64,000 nt of DNA from Candidatus Intricatilinea gracilis (GCA_016702605.1 JADJDQ010000021.1:992001-1056000), one strand, 5' to 3'; shown: positions 17,470-29,508, counted from the first letter of the stretch. The notes: a model not told the origin generated them from the letters alone. Made by a program: numbers and translations.

Positions 17470-18807
17470 ATGAAACCCATCCAAGTCGGCCTGCTCGGCA
17501 TCGGTACCGTCGGCTCGGGCACGTTCAAGGTGCTCCAGCGCAACCAGGAAGAAATCCGCCGCCGCGCCGGCCGCGGCATCGAGATCACCATGGTGGCCGA
17601 TCTCGACGTGGCGCGCGCCCGAAGCATCGTCGGCGAAGGTGTGCAGGTGGTCAACGATGCACGCGCCGTGATCGCCAACCCCGAGATCGACATCGTCATC
17701 GAACTCATCGGCGGCTACGGCATCGCCAAGGCGCTGGTGCTCGAAGCCATTGCTGCCGGCAAACATGTCGTCACCGCCAACAAGGCCCTGCTGGCCGTGC
17801 ACGGCACCGAGATCTTTGCCGCCGCACGCGACAAGGGTGTGGTGGTGGCCTTCGAGGCCGCGGTGGCGGGCGGCATCCCCATCATCAAGGCGCTGCGTGA
17901 GGGCCTGACGGCCAACCGCATCGAATGGATCGCCGGCATCATCAACGGTACGACCAACTTCATCCTCAGCGAGATGCGCGACAAGGGCCTGGACTTCGAC
18001 GTCGTGCTCGAGGAAGCGCAGCGCCTGGGCTACGCCGAAGCCGACCCGACCTTCGACATCGAAGGTGTCGACGCCGCCCACAAGGCCACGCTGATGAGCG
18101 CCATCGCCTTCGGCATCCCGGTGCAGTTCGACAAGGCACATGTGGAAGGCATCACCAAGCTCGGTGCCGCCGACATCCGCTACGCCGAGCAACTGGGCTA
18201 CCGCATCAAGTTGCTGGGCATCGCCAAGCGCCAGGCCGACAAGGCCGGGTCGCCGGCTGGCTCGGGCGGTGTCGAGCTGCGTGTGCACCCCACGCTCGTG
18301 CCGAGCAAGCGCCTGATCGCCAATGTCGAAGGCGCGATGAACGCGGTGATGGTGCACGGCGACGCCGTGGGCACCACGCTGTATTACGGCAAGGGCGCAG
18401 GCAGCGAACCGACCGCCAGCGCCGTGATCGCCGACCTGGTCGACATCACCCGCCTGCACAGCGCCGACCCCGGCCATCGCGTGCCACATCTGGCTTTCCA
18501 GCCCGACGAACTGCAGGCCACACCCATCGTCGACATCTCGGAAGTGGTGACCTCTTTCTACCTGCGCTTGCGTGTGGCGGACCAGAAGGGCGTGCTTGCC
18601 GCCATCACCCGCATCCTGGCCGACGCCGACATCTCGATCGACGCCGTGCTGCAGCGTGAATCGGCTGAAGGCGAAAACCAGACCGACCTCATCATCCTGA
18701 CCCACGACACCGTCGAAGGCCGCATGCGTGCCGCCCTGGCGCAGATGCAGGCGCTGCCCACCGTGCTCGACCCGATCGTGAGCCTGCGCAAGGAAGAACT
18801 GGCCTGA
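17470..18807 (+). CDS. hom: Homoserine dehydrogenase
   Basis: Hom reduces aspartate semialdehyde to homoserine, the branch point to threonine and methionine. It has a Rossmann NAD(P) motif GLLGIGTVGSG at residues 7-17, the TANKALL motif with Lys105, and the catalytic domain motif GYAEADPTFDIEGVDAAHK. A C-terminal ACT domain (about 360-445) begins near FYLRLRVADQKGVLAAI and normally mediates threonine feedback inhibition. The monofunctional form of 445 residues is normal for betaproteobacteria. thrC follows after 15 bp, so the two form an operon. Confidence 0.96.
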   Translation: MKPIQVGLLGIGTVGSGTFKVLQRNQEEIRRRAGRGIEITMVADLDVARARSIVGEGVQVVNDARAVIANPEIDIVIELIGGYGIAKALVLEAIAAGKHVVTANKALLAVHGTEIFAAARDKGVVVAFEAAVAGGIPIIKALREGLTANRIEWIAGIINGTTNFILSEMRDKGLDFDVVLEEAQRLGYAEADPTFDIEGVDAAHKATLMSAIAFGIPVQFDKAHVEGITKLGAADIRYAEQLGYRIKLLGIAKRQADKAGSPAGSGGVELRVHPTLVPSKRLIANVEGAMNAVMVHGDAVGTTLYYGKGAGSEPTASAVIADLVDITRLHSADPGHRVPHLAFQPDELQATPIVDISEVVTSFYLRLRVADQKGVLAAITRILADADISIDAVLQRESAEGENQTDLIILTHDTVEGRMRAALAQMQALPTVLDPIVSLRKEELA

Positions 18808-18822
18808 GCCGGTGGGGATGCC

Positions 18823-20247
18823 ATGAAGTACATCAGCACCCGCGGTGACCAGACGCCGCGCGTTTTTAGCGAGATCCTGCTCGAAGGCCTGGCGCCGGAC
18901 GGCGGCCTGTATCTGCCTGAGGCCTACCCGCAGGTGAGCGCCGCCACACTGGCACGCTGGCGCGGGCTGAGTTATGCCGAGCTCGCGTTCGAGATCCTGT
19001 CGCTCTACATCGACGACATCCCGCCGCTGGATCTGAAACGCCTGGTCGATCGCACCTACACCGAAGAGGTGTTCGGCACGAAGGCCATCGTGCCTCTGCG
19101 CCCGCTGGGTGAGGGGCTGTCCCTCGAAGCCCTGTCCAACGGCCCGACGCTGGCCTTCAAGGACATGGCCATGCAGTTGCTGGGCAACCTGTTCGAATAC
19201 GAACTGGGCCGGCGCGGCGAGACCCTCAACATCCTGGGCGCCACGTCGGGTGACACCGGCAGCGCCGCCGAATACGCCATGCGTGGCAAGGCGGGCGTGC
19301 GTGTTTTCATGCTCAGCCCCAAGGGCCGCATGAGCCCGTTCCAGCAGGCGCAGATGTTCAGCCTGCAAGACGAAAACATCCACAACCTGGCGGTCGACGG
19401 GGTGTTCGACGATTGCCAGGACATCGTCAAGGCGGTGAGCAACGACCTGGCCTTCAAGCGTCAGTACCGCATCGGCACGGTCAACTCGATCAACTGGGCG
19501 CGCCTGCTGGCCCAGGTCGTGTACTACTTCGCCGGCTACTTCCAGGCGACAAAGACCAACGACGAGGTGGTGAGCTTCACCGTGCCGTCGGGGAATTTCG
19601 GCAACGTCTGCGCCGGCCATGTGGCACGCCAGATGGGTCTGCCGATCGCCAAACTGGTGGTGGCGACCAACGAGAACGATGTGCTCGACGAGTTCTTCCG
19701 CACCGGCTCCTACAGGGTGCGCGGCAGTGCAGAGACGTACGAGACGTCCAGCCCGTCGATGGACATCAGCAAGGCCAGCAACTTCGAGCGTTTTGTCTTC
19801 GACCTGCTCGGCCGCGATGGTGCCCGCACGCAGGAGTTGTTCGGCCGGGCGATCGCGCGTGACGGCCTGTTTGCACTGAGCGCCGACGAGACCGCCCGAA
19901 TCGCCGCCTTCGGCTTCGAGTCGGGCCGCTCGACCCACGCCGACCGCATCACCACCATCCGCGACACCTGGCATACCTGCGGGGAACTGATCGACACCCA
20001 CACCGCCGACGGTGTGAAGGTGGCGAGTGAACACCGTGTGCCCGGCGTACCGATGATCGTGCTCGAGACCGCGCTGCCGGCCAAGTTTGCCGCCAGCATC
20101 GAGGAAGCCGTCGGCTTTGCCCCGCCTGTGCCTGCCGCGCTGGCCGATCTGGAAACTCGTCCACGCCGCAGTGTGGACATGCCGGCCGACGCCGCCACCA
20201 TCAAGGCCTACCTCGCCAGCCACGTGCCCGAGGCTCACGGTGCGTGA
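18823..20247 (+). CDS. thrC: Threonine synthase
   Basis: ThrC converts O-phosphohomoserine to threonine with PLP. The PLP-binding Lys113 lies in GPTLAFKDMAMQLLG, and the phosphate-binding glycine-rich loop is ILGATSGDTGSAAEYA. The 474-residue length fits the long gamma/betaproteobacterial type, which begins MKYISTRG. It directly follows hom and precedes molybdopterin genes, an order widely seen in Burkholderiales. Confidence 0.96.
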   Translation: MKYISTRGDQTPRVFSEILLEGLAPDGGLYLPEAYPQVSAATLARWRGLSYAELAFEILSLYIDDIPPLDLKRLVDRTYTEEVFGTKAIVPLRPLGEGLSLEALSNGPTLAFKDMAMQLLGNLFEYELGRRGETLNILGATSGDTGSAAEYAMRGKAGVRVFMLSPKGRMSPFQQAQMFSLQDENIHNLAVDGVFDDCQDIVKAVSNDLAFKRQYRIGTVNSINWARLLAQVVYYFAGYFQATKTNDEVVSFTVPSGNFGNVCAGHVARQMGLPIAKLVVATNENDVLDEFFRTGSYRVRGSAETYETSSPSMDISKASNFERFVFDLLGRDGARTQELFGRAIARDGLFALSADETARIAAFGFESGRSTHADRITTIRDTWHTCGELIDTHTADGVKVASEHRVPGVPMIVLETALPAKFAASIEEAVGFAPPVPAALADLETRPRRSVDMPADAATIKAYLASHVPEAHGA

Positions 20248-20313
20248 GCTGCTAGCTGCGGTGCAGTCTGACCTGTCGACTGACCGTAGGCGATCGGTGA
20301 CGAGGTGGGCGCC

Positions 20314-20907
20314 ATGAAGGTGGTGGGCCTGTGCGGCGCCTCGGGGTCGGGCAAGACCCAGCTGGCCGAGGCGCTCATCGCCGGATTCAAGGTGGCCGGC
20401 GCCGCGGTGTCGGTGGTGAAACATGCCCACAAGCGATTCGACATCGACATCCCGGGCAAGGACAGTTATCGCCACCGGCAGGCGGGCGCTTTCGAGGTGG
20501 TGGTGGCCAACAGCCACCGCCTGGCCAAGGTGCGCGAGTTCACCGCCGAGGCCGAACCAACGGTGCACGAGTTGCTGGCCGAACTGGTCGACCTGAGCGA
20601 GTACGGGCGCGAACACTGGGTGCTGGTCGAAGGGTTCAAACACGCCGACCTGCCCAAGATCGAGGTCTGGCGCGTCGATCACACCAGGCAGCGCGAGCAG
20701 GTCGCGCAGGCCAGTGTGTCGACTCGTGGTGTGCCCCTGGCGCTTTACCCCGACGATCCACTCGTGGTGGCCGTGGCGACCGACGACGCGACCAGCCTGC
20801 CCGCGCCCACCGGACTGCCGGTGCTCGATCTCAACCAGCCGGCTGCCGTGCTGGCTTTCCTGAGGCAAGATGCCGGTCGATATGACTACCTCCCCCCCAC
20901 GGACTGA
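20314..20907 (+). CDS. mobB: Molybdopterin-guanine dinucleotide biosynthesis protein MobB
   Basis: MobB is a GTP-binding adaptor that assists MobA in attaching GMP to molybdopterin. The P-loop is GASGSGKTQL at the N-terminus. The family motifs VVKHAHKRFDIDIPGKDS and the later LVEGFKH are present. The ATG at 20314 is preceded by GAGG at 20302-20305. The 3' end overlaps moeA by 38 bp, so the genes are probably translationally linked. The 197-residue length is slightly above the usual 160-175 because of a C-terminal extension that encodes the overlap. Confidence 0.9.
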   Translation: MKVVGLCGASGSGKTQLAEALIAGFKVAGAAVSVVKHAHKRFDIDIPGKDSYRHRQAGAFEVVVANSHRLAKVREFTAEAEPTVHELLAELVDLSEYGREHWVLVEGFKHADLPKIEVWRVDHTRQREQVAQASVSTRGVPLALYPDDPLVVAVATDDATSLPAPTGLPVLDLNQPAAVLAFLRQDAGRYDYLPPTD

Positions 20908-22222
20908 TACGCCGACTGCTGCGGCCCGGCCCGCCCGAGCGCCACTGCTGAGCCTGGACGACGCCTTGGCGCGCCTGCTCGGCACCGTGGTACCGCTGCC
21001 CGGCCACGAAACCGTGTCGACCTTCGACGCCCTCGGCCGCGTGCTGACCAGCAACGTCGTGTCGCTGCTCGACGTGCCGCCGGCCGACAACACCTCGATG
21101 GACGGCTACGCCTTGCGGGCCGCCGATGTGGTCGAACCCGGCACTGTGTTGCCGGTCAGTCAGCGTATTCCTGCGGGCGTTGTCGGCCAGCCGCTGTTGC
21201 CCGGCAGCGCCGCACGTATCTTCACCGGCGCGCAGATTCCGGCCGGCGCCACTGCCGTGGTGATGCAGGAGCAGTGCGAGGCGATCACCGCGCCGGACGG
21301 CTCGGCCCAGGTGCGTGTCAACGGCTCGCCCACCGAGGGGCAGTGGATACGCCGGCGCGGCGAAGACGTGGCGCGCGCCAGCGTCGTGCTGCGCGCCGGT
21401 CACAAGCTCACGGCGCAAAGCCTGGGCCTGGCGGCCTCGGTGGGTGCGGCGCATCTGGACGTGGCGCACCGGCCGCGTGTGGCGCTGTTTTCCACCGGCG
21501 ACGAACTCGTCATGCCCGGCGCGGTGGCGCCCGAACACATGCCGCCCGGCGCGATCTACAACTCCAACCGCTACACCCTGCGGGCGCTGCTGCAGGGGCT
21601 GGGTTGCGAGGTGACCGACTTCGGCATCGTGCCCGATCGCCTCGATGCCACCCGCACCACGCTGCGCGAGGCGGCCGCCGAACACGACTTCATCCTCACC
21701 TCGGGTGGTGTCTCGGTGGGTGAGGAAGACCATCTGCGCCCGGCGGTGCTGGCCGAAGGCCGGCTCGACCTGTGGTCGATCGGCATGAAGCCGGGCAAGC
21801 CACTGGCCTTTGGCAGCGTGCGTCGCCCGCTCGAGGTGGGTGACGCGGCGCCGGATGGCTCGGAAGACGACGTCTCGCGCTCGGCCTGGTTCATCGGCCT
21901 GCCGGGCAATCCGGTGTCGAGTTACGTGACCTTTCTGCTGCTGGTGCGCCCGGTGCTGCTGCGCCTGCAGGGTGTGGCCGACGTGGCGCCGCGCAGCTAC
22001 ACCGTGCGGGCAGGGTTCGACTGGCCGCGCGGCGACGTGCGGCGCGAGTTTGTGCGGGTGCGCCTGGGCGCCGATGGTCGTGCCGAGCTCTTCCACAACC
22101 AGAGCGCCGGTGTGTTGACCTCGGTGGTCTGGGCCGACGGCCTGGTCGACATCGCGCCCGGCGGCACCGTCAAGGCCGGCGACGAGGTGCGCTACCTGCC
22201 GCTGAGCGAGTTGCTGACATGA
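20870..22222 (+). CDS. moeA: Molybdopterin molybdenumtransferase MoeA
   Basis: MoeA inserts molybdate into adenylylated molybdopterin. Characteristic motifs are VPPADNTSMDGYALRA (catalytic Asp region), RIFTGAQIPAGATAVVMQE, FSTGDELV, ILTSGGVSVGEEDHL and GLPGNPVS. At 450 residues it is slightly longer than E. coli MoeA (411). The start at 20870 has GAGG at 20862-20865; an alternative ATG lies at 20882. The stop overlaps the moaD start (ATGA). Confidence 0.95.
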   Translation: MPVDMTTSPPRTDTPTAAARPARAPLLSLDDALARLLGTVVPLPGHETVSTFDALGRVLTSNVVSLLDVPPADNTSMDGYALRAADVVEPGTVLPVSQRIPAGVVGQPLLPGSAARIFTGAQIPAGATAVVMQEQCEAITAPDGSAQVRVNGSPTEGQWIRRRGEDVARASVVLRAGHKLTAQSLGLAASVGAAHLDVAHRPRVALFSTGDELVMPGAVAPEHMPPGAIYNSNRYTLRALLQGLGCEVTDFGIVPDRLDATRTTLREAAAEHDFILTSGGVSVGEEDHLRPAVLAEGRLDLWSIGMKPGKPLAFGSVRRPLEVGDAAPDGSEDDVSRSAWFIGLPGNPVSSYVTFLLLVRPVLLRLQGVADVAPRSYTVRAGFDWPRGDVRREFVRVRLGADGRAELFHNQSAGVLTSVVWADGLVDIAPGGTVKAGDEVRYLPLSELLT

Positions 22223-22470
22223 AGATCCGCCTGCGCTATTTCGCTTCGCTGCGCGAAGCGCTGGGCCAGGGCGAAACGCTGGACGTGGCCGACGGCACGA
22301 CCGTGGCCACCCTGCGCGATACGCTGATCGCTCGCGGCGAACCACACGCCGGAGCCCTGCGACGCGGCCGTGCCCTGCGCGCAGCGCTGAATCAGCAGAT
22401 GTGCGCCGAAGACGTGGTGCTGGTGGACGGCGCCGAGCTGGCGTTTTTTCCGCCCGTGACCGGCGGCTGA
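22219..22470 (+). CDS. moaD: Molybdopterin synthase small subunit MoaD
   Basis: MoaD is the ubiquitin-fold sulfur carrier of molybdopterin synthase. The 83-residue protein ends in the required Gly-Gly (FPPVTGG), which becomes the thiocarboxylate. The N-terminus MKIRLRYFASLREALG is typical. It overlaps moeA by 4 bp and precedes moaE by 47 bp. Confidence 0.95.
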   Translation: MKIRLRYFASLREALGQGETLDVADGTTVATLRDTLIARGEPHAGALRRGRALRAALNQQMCAEDVVLVDGAELAFFPPVTGG

Positions 22471-22517
22471 TGGCGACCTATTTCGCCAGCCGCTTGTTCA
22501 ACTGACCGGACCCGATC

Positions 22518-23015
22518 ATGGCGCGTGTTGTCATCCAGGCCGCCGACTTCGACCTCGGCGCAGAAGTGGCCGCCCTGCGGGCCGACGATCCAGCCGTGGG
22601 TGCTGTCGTCAGCTTTGTCGGCACGGTACGCGACCGCAACGCCGGTTACGCCGAGGCGGCACGCAAGGGTGAGGTGCAGGCACTCGAACTCGAACACTAC
22701 CCCGGCATGACCGAGGCCAGCATCGAGGCCATGATCGACGCGGCGTTTGCGCGTTTCGATATCCGCGGCGCACGAGTCATCCACCGCGTCGGGCCGCTGC
22801 TGCCACTCGACCAGATCGTGCTGGTGGTGGTGACGTCGGCACACCGCGGCCAGGCCTTCCAGGCCTGCGAGTTCCTGATGGACTACCTCAAGACCCAGGC
22901 GCCGTTCTGGAAGAAGGAGACCACCGCCGCCGGATCCCACTGGGTCGACGCCCGCGTGGCCGACGACGACGCCTTGCGCCGCTGGGGCCTCACGTCGGCC
23001 AACGGCGCGGCTTGA
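22518..23015 (+). CDS. moaE: Molybdopterin synthase catalytic subunit MoaE
   Basis: MoaE transfers sulfur from MoaD to precursor Z (cPMP). Diagnostic features are GAVVSFVGTVRDRN, LELEHYPGMTE, RVGPLLPLDQIVLVVV and the C-terminal LKTQAPFWKKE with the catalytic lysines. The 165-residue length is normal. No moaA, moaC or mog gene is in the window, so the rest of the pathway must lie elsewhere. Confidence 0.95.
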   Translation: MARVVIQAADFDLGAEVAALRADDPAVGAVVSFVGTVRDRNAGYAEAARKGEVQALELEHYPGMTEASIEAMIDAAFARFDIRGARVIHRVGPLLPLDQIVLVVVTSAHRGQAFQACEFLMDYLKTQAPFWKKETTAAGSHWVDARVADDDALRRWGLTSANGAA

Positions 23016-23150
23016 CGTCATGGGCGCCGACCGGTCGCGCGCAGGCCGACGGTCCTGCATGAACGGCAGGACGGTCCGCCGACCCAACGACGCACCGGTG
23101 AACGGCCAGCCTGTTTGCGGTCGGACCTTGTGGTGTCTGGCGTCGGCGCG

Positions 23151-23540
23151 ATGAGTGGCCTGGGCCTGTTCGTCGTCTTCTGCGGTGCTGGCCTGGGTGC
23201 CTGCCTGCGCTGGTGGCTGGGCGTGATGCTCAACCCGCTGTTTGCCACAGTGCCGCTCGGCACGCTGGCCGCCAACCTGGTCGGCGGTTTTCTTGTCGGT
23301 GTCGCGGCGGCGTTTTTTACCCACAACCATCTGCTGCCGGTCGAGTGGCGCTTGTTTGCCGTGACCGGATTTCTGGGCGGGTTGACGACGTTCTCGACCT
23401 TCTCGGCCGAAGTCGTCGCGCTGCTGATCCGTGCCCAATACGCCTGGGCGGTGCTTGCCGCCAGCGGCCATCTGCTGGGTTCACTGACGATGACGGCGCT
23501 GGGCATGGCGATGACCCGCATGGTGTTGATGCGCACCTGA
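23151..23540 (+). CDS. crcB: Fluoride channel CrcB (Fluc)
   Basis: The product is a small four-helix membrane protein of 129 residues that forms dual-topology dimers exporting fluoride. Family motifs are GACLRWWLG near the N-terminus, PLGTLAANLVGGFLVG, and the strongly conserved GFLGGLTTFSTFSAE. I chose the ATG at 23151; the frame is open to 23115 but that stretch is hydrophilic. It is inserted between moaE and clpB. A short inverted repeat (GTCCTGC 23052-23058 / GCAGGAC 23066-23072) lies upstream, but I could not recognise a fluoride riboswitch there. Confidence 0.92.
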   Translation: MSGLGLFVVFCGAGLGACLRWWLGVMLNPLFATVPLGTLAANLVGGFLVGVAAAFFTHNHLLPVEWRLFAVTGFLGGLTTFSTFSAEVVALLIRAQYAWAVLAASGHLLGSLTMTALGMAMTRMVLMRT

Positions 23541-23629
23541 CGCTGGTGCGAGCTGGACCGGCCAGCCCGCCTGGCTGCGACGATTGCGCGGCCGATTTGA
23601 TCTGGATGCAGTGCACGGTGAGTGTTGCC

Positions 23630-23657
23630 CTTGAAATGATGCGGGGCCGCCTCAGAT
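23630..23657 (+). promoter_or_regulatory. Candidate sigma-32 (RpoH) heat-shock promoter of clpB
   Basis: CTTGAAA (23630-23636) is a perfect match to the RpoH -35 element. After 13 bp it is followed by CCTCAGAT (23650-23657), which matches five of the seven defined positions of the consensus -10 CCCCATNT. A strong GGAGG ribosome-binding site follows at 23670-23674. clpB is a classic RpoH target, which makes this assignment plausible. Confidence 0.6.
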
Positions 23658-23681
23658 CTTCGACAACTCGGAGGTTTCACC

Positions 23682-26276
<2,595 letters not shown>

Positions 26277-27701
26277 CTAGAACACCGGGCCGCGCTGCAA
26301 GGCTTCGTCGAGTGATACCAGCTGCGGCCTCAGTTGCGGCCAGTCACACTGGGCGTGCGAGAACACCAGATGCACAGCCCATTCGGGCTGTGACACCAGC
26401 ACACGCAGCCCGAGTGACTGAGCCCCGCCGCGCACGACCACTTCATCGGTCTGACCCGCCAGTTGAAGTTGTTTGCGCGCCTGGCCGCTGGCTGCCAGCA
26501 AGGTGGTGCCGCGCCTGGCCAGATCGGTGGCCGACTCGCGGGTGCCCAGGTGGGCAAGCACCCGCGAGGTCTGGATCTCGAAGATGCAGGCGGTGATCAC
26601 ACCGCTGATGGCACCCAGTCCACGCAGATAACCCGCCAGCGGATTGGGTTGGGGCGCTGGTGGAGCCACAGGAGCCGGGGCTGGTGCCGCTGCCGGGCGT
26701 GGCCGCAAGGCCTGCAGTTCGCCCGCCACGGTGGGGGCATACGCGGGCGGCAGGGGTGGCCGCGGCGTGGCTGGTGGCAGTCTGACCGTGGTGGCGGGTG
26801 CCGGCGCAGGGGCTGGCACGGGTGCCAGCGGCGGGGTCGCCGAATTGGCTGCCTGACCGTGTTGCAGTGGCAGGCTGTCGGCACTGCCACCCACGACACC
26901 ACCGTCTTGCAAGGGGGCGAGCTGCAGGCCCCCGCTGCCCGGACTGAGCGAGCGCTGAAGCTGGTTCCAGCAGCTGTGCAGATGTCCCCAGGCCTCGGCC
27001 GGCATCGTCACGCGCGGCGAGACCACCACCGGCACCGGAGCCGTCTGCAGCCTTTCATGTACTGCGTTGCCCGCGGCGGGGCCGGGCCCGAGCGGCATGA
27101 AGATCATCTGCTGGCATTGCCAGGGGTGATGCAGCATGGCGGTGCGTATTGGCTCGAGCAACTCGTTGAGGGCGTCCACGGGCAGGTCGCCCAGCAGCAC
27201 CGCACCGAGCGTGGCATGGCCGAGCAGGACACGGCTGACCGACTGGCGCGCCTGCGAGTCGGCGTCGGCATCCGTGCTGTACAGGCGGATAGGCTTGCCG
27301 TAGGTGGTGGCGCAGTCGATGTATTCGAGTGTGGCGACGATGGTGCCAAAACCCTGGCGCCGCACCACGAGCCTCTCGACCTGCTGACCGCTGGCGGCTG
27401 CCACCGCGGCGAGCAGGCGGCGCGACACGGTGCACCCCAGGTCGTGCAGCACGATGCAGGTGGGGCGCAGATGCTCGAACTGCTGCTGCAAGGCGTCGCC
27501 GATCTCGCACGAAATGAACAGCTCTCGCACGCCGTTGCCGACCACACGCCCGACGTCGGGCATCGCGCCCAGGTAATCGCCAGGGCTGCGCTGCAACTGG
27601 GTGGCAAACTGGGTGTCCTCGTCGGGGCGCACGTTGCGGCTGTCGACAAACAGTCCGCTGCGATACCAGCGGTTGGGATCCGCTTTGCGGGGGGGCGGCA
27701 T
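26277..27701 (-). CDS. Uncharacterised protein with C-terminal Roadblock/LC7-like domain (paralogue A)
   Basis: I do not recognise a named family for the whole protein. It has 474 residues in three parts. Residues 1 to about 270 form a mixed alpha/beta domain with motifs such as CIVLHDLG, SGQQVERLVVRRQ and WQCQQMIFMPLG. A Pro/Ala-rich low-complexity linker follows (about 285-355). The last 117 residues have the strand-helix pattern of a Roadblock/LC7 domain (GVITACIFEIQTSRVLAHLG ... AVHLVFS). There is no signal peptide or transmembrane helix, so it is probably cytoplasmic. The same layout, with matching motifs, occurs in the 472-residue gene at 31125-32543. Roadblock proteins often regulate small GTPases, but none is in the window. 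The gene is convergent with clpB with no gap. Confidence 0.7.
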   Translation of the reverse strand: MPPPRKADPNRWYRSGLFVDSRNVRPDEDTQFATQLQRSPGDYLGAMPDVGRVVGNGVRELFISCEIGDALQQQFEHLRPTCIVLHDLGCTVSRRLLAAVAAASGQQVERLVVRRQGFGTIVATLEYIDCATTYGKPIRLYSTDADADSQARQSVSRVLLGHATLGAVLLGDLPVDALNELLEPIRTAMLHHPWQCQQMIFMPLGPGPAAGNAVHERLQTAPVPVVVSPRVTMPAEAWGHLHSCWNQLQRSLSPGSGGLQLAPLQDGGVVGGSADSLPLQHGQAANSATPPLAPVPAPAPAPATTVRLPPATPRPPLPPAYAPTVAGELQALRPRPAAAPAPAPVAPPAPQPNPLAGYLRGLGAISGVITACIFEIQTSRVLAHLGTRESATDLARRGTTLLAASGQARKQLQLAGQTDEVVVRGGAQSLGLRVLVSQPEWAVHLVFSHAQCDWPQLRPQLVSLDEALQRGPVF

Positions 27702-27765
27702 GCAGGGCTCCGGGCGGGTGGTGACGGGTTATCTCGAGCAGCCGTCGCGGCATTGATGTCGGAGC

Positions 27766-27795
27766 ATCCTATCATTCAGGTCGAATTCATTTCAA
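27766..27795 (-). promoter_or_regulatory. Candidate sigma-70 promoter for Roadblock paralogue A
   Basis: On the minus strand TTGAAA (plus coordinates 27790-27795) is followed after 18 bp by TAGGAT (27766-27771). The predicted transcript would start about 55 nt before the ATG at 27701. The region is AT-richer than its surroundings. The divergent nadB gene starts at 27844. Confidence 0.4.
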
Positions 27796-27843
27796 TTTGT
27801 GTCAGAGCGTCGAGCGCGACCTGCAGCGCTGGCCTCACCGCTT

Positions 27844-29502
27844 ATGCCATCATCATTCAAGCGCCCTGATTGGGAACAAGCCCCTGTCGTCGTCATCGGT
27901 GCCGGGCTGGCCGGGCTTACCGTGGCGCTGCAACTGGCTGAACGACACCGCGTCATCGTGTTGGCCAAGCGCAACGCGGATGAAGGTGCCACGGCCTGGG
28001 CCCAGGGTGGCATCGTCGGTGTGCTGGGCGACGACGACAGCGTCGACAGCCACGTGCGCGACACCCTCGACGCCGGCGGCGGCCTGGTCGACGAACAAAC
28101 CGCGCGCTACATCGCCGAGCGCAGCGCACAGGCCATCAGCTGGTTGCTCGACCGAGGTGTGGCGTTTTCACCGGATCCGACCGGGCCGCTGGGCCTGCAC
28201 CTGACGCGTGAGGGTGGCCATGCCGTGCGCCGCATCGCCCACGCCGCCGATGCCACCGGCAAGGCCATCCACGACACCTTGCTCGAAGCCGTGGCGCAGC
28301 ATCCCAACATCAGCCTGCGGGCGCGCTGGATGGCGGTGGACGTGATCACGTCGCGCCACCTCAAGCGCGAGGAACCCACGCGTTGTTACGGTGTCTACGC
28401 GCTCGACATCGACGCCCAACGTGTCGAGACCCTGCATGCTGGGGCCGTGGTGCTGGCCTGCGGCGGCGCAGGCAAGGTGTATCGGTACACCACCAATCCG
28501 GACACCGCCACGGGCGACGGCATTGCGATGGCCTGGCGGGCCGGTTGCCGGGTGGGCAACATGGAGTTCGTGCAGTTCCACCCCACCTGCCTGTACCACC
28601 CCACCGACCGCAGCTTCCTGATTTCCGAAGCGCTGCGAGGTGAAGGCGGCCTGCTCAAGTTGCCCGACGGCACACGTTTCATGCCGGCGCACGACCCACG
28701 CGGCGAACTGGCACCGCGTGACGTGGTGGCCCGCGCCATCGACTTCGAGATGAAGAAGCACGGCGTCGACCATGTCTGGCTCGATGCCAGCCATCTGGGC
28801 GAGGTGTTTCTGCGCGAGCACTTTCCGACCATCTACGCGCGCTGCCTGGCGTTGGGCATCGACATTGCCCGTCAGCCCATACCGGTGGTGCCGGCAGCGC
28901 ACTACACCTGTGGCGGTGTGGTCACCGATCTGGCCGGCCGCACCGACGTGCCCGGTTTGTATGCGGTGGGTGAGACAACTTACACCGGCTTGCACGGTGC
29001 CAACCGGCTGGCGAGCAACTCGCTGCTCGAATGTGTGGTCCTGGGGCGCAGCTGCGCCGATCACATCCTGCAGTCCGACCCGCCGGCCAATGTGGACGCA
29101 CCCGACTGGGACGAGAGCCAGGTCGAGGACGCCGACGAGCAGGTCGTCATCGCCCACAACTGGGATGAGTTGCGGCTGCTGATGTGGAACTACGTCGGCA
29201 TCGTGCGTACTACGCGCCGGCTCGAACGAGCGTGGGCCCGGATCCAGTTGCTGCGCGGCGAGATCGATGACTACTACGCCAACTTCCGCGTCAATCGCGA
29301 CCTGCTGGAGTTGCGCAACCTGGTCGATTGCGCCGAACTCATCGTGCGGTCGGCTCTCATGCGCCACGAAAGCCGCGGGCTTCACTACAGCCGCGATTTT
29401 CCAGATGCGCTGCCGGTGAGTTTCCCGACCATCCTGGGTCGTGCGGCCCACAGCCGCGAGCGCCGCACCGATCGGCAGGACCGGCCCAGCCTGTTCGACT
29501 GA
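27844..29502 (+). CDS. nadB: L-aspartate oxidase
   Basis: NadB oxidises L-aspartate to iminoaspartate, the first step of de novo NAD synthesis. It shows the FAD dinucleotide-binding motif VVVIGAGLAGLTVAL at residues 15-29 and further succinate dehydrogenase/fumarate reductase-family motifs: ATAWAQGGI, MEFVQFHPT and GANRLASNSLLE. From the ATG at 27844 it has 552 residues. An in-frame GTG at 27799 would add 15 residues before the FAD motif; neither start has a clear ribosome-binding site. Its partner nadA lies 437 bp away on the opposite strand, an unusual split with a ComFB-type gene in between. Confidence 0.95.
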   Translation: MPSSFKRPDWEQAPVVVIGAGLAGLTVALQLAERHRVIVLAKRNADEGATAWAQGGIVGVLGDDDSVDSHVRDTLDAGGGLVDEQTARYIAERSAQAISWLLDRGVAFSPDPTGPLGLHLTREGGHAVRRIAHAADATGKAIHDTLLEAVAQHPNISLRARWMAVDVITSRHLKREEPTRCYGVYALDIDAQRVETLHAGAVVLACGGAGKVYRYTTNPDTATGDGIAMAWRAGCRVGNMEFVQFHPTCLYHPTDRSFLISEALRGEGGLLKLPDGTRFMPAHDPRGELAPRDVVARAIDFEMKKHGVDHVWLDASHLGEVFLREHFPTIYARCLALGIDIARQPIPVVPAAHYTCGGVVTDLAGRTDVPGLYAVGETTYTGLHGANRLASNSLLECVVLGRSCADHILQSDPPANVDAPDWDESQVEDADEQVVIAHNWDELRLLMWNYVGIVRTTRRLERAWARIQLLRGEIDDYYANFRVNRDLLELRNLVDCAELIVRSALMRHESRGLHYSRDFPDALPVSFPTILGRAAHSRERRTDRQDRPSLFD

Positions 29503-29508
29503 GGCTGC

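Noticed and set aside
17365..21093. Very long antisense open frame (over 1200 codons) opposite hom, thrC, mobB and part of moeA
   Set aside because: High-GC genes with a strong third-position bias leave long open frames on the other strand. The sense genes are all clear family members and the antisense product has no domain.
23016..23150. Possible fluoride riboswitch before crcB
   Set aside because: The conserved fluoride aptamer core is not recognisable. Only a 7-bp inverted repeat is seen.
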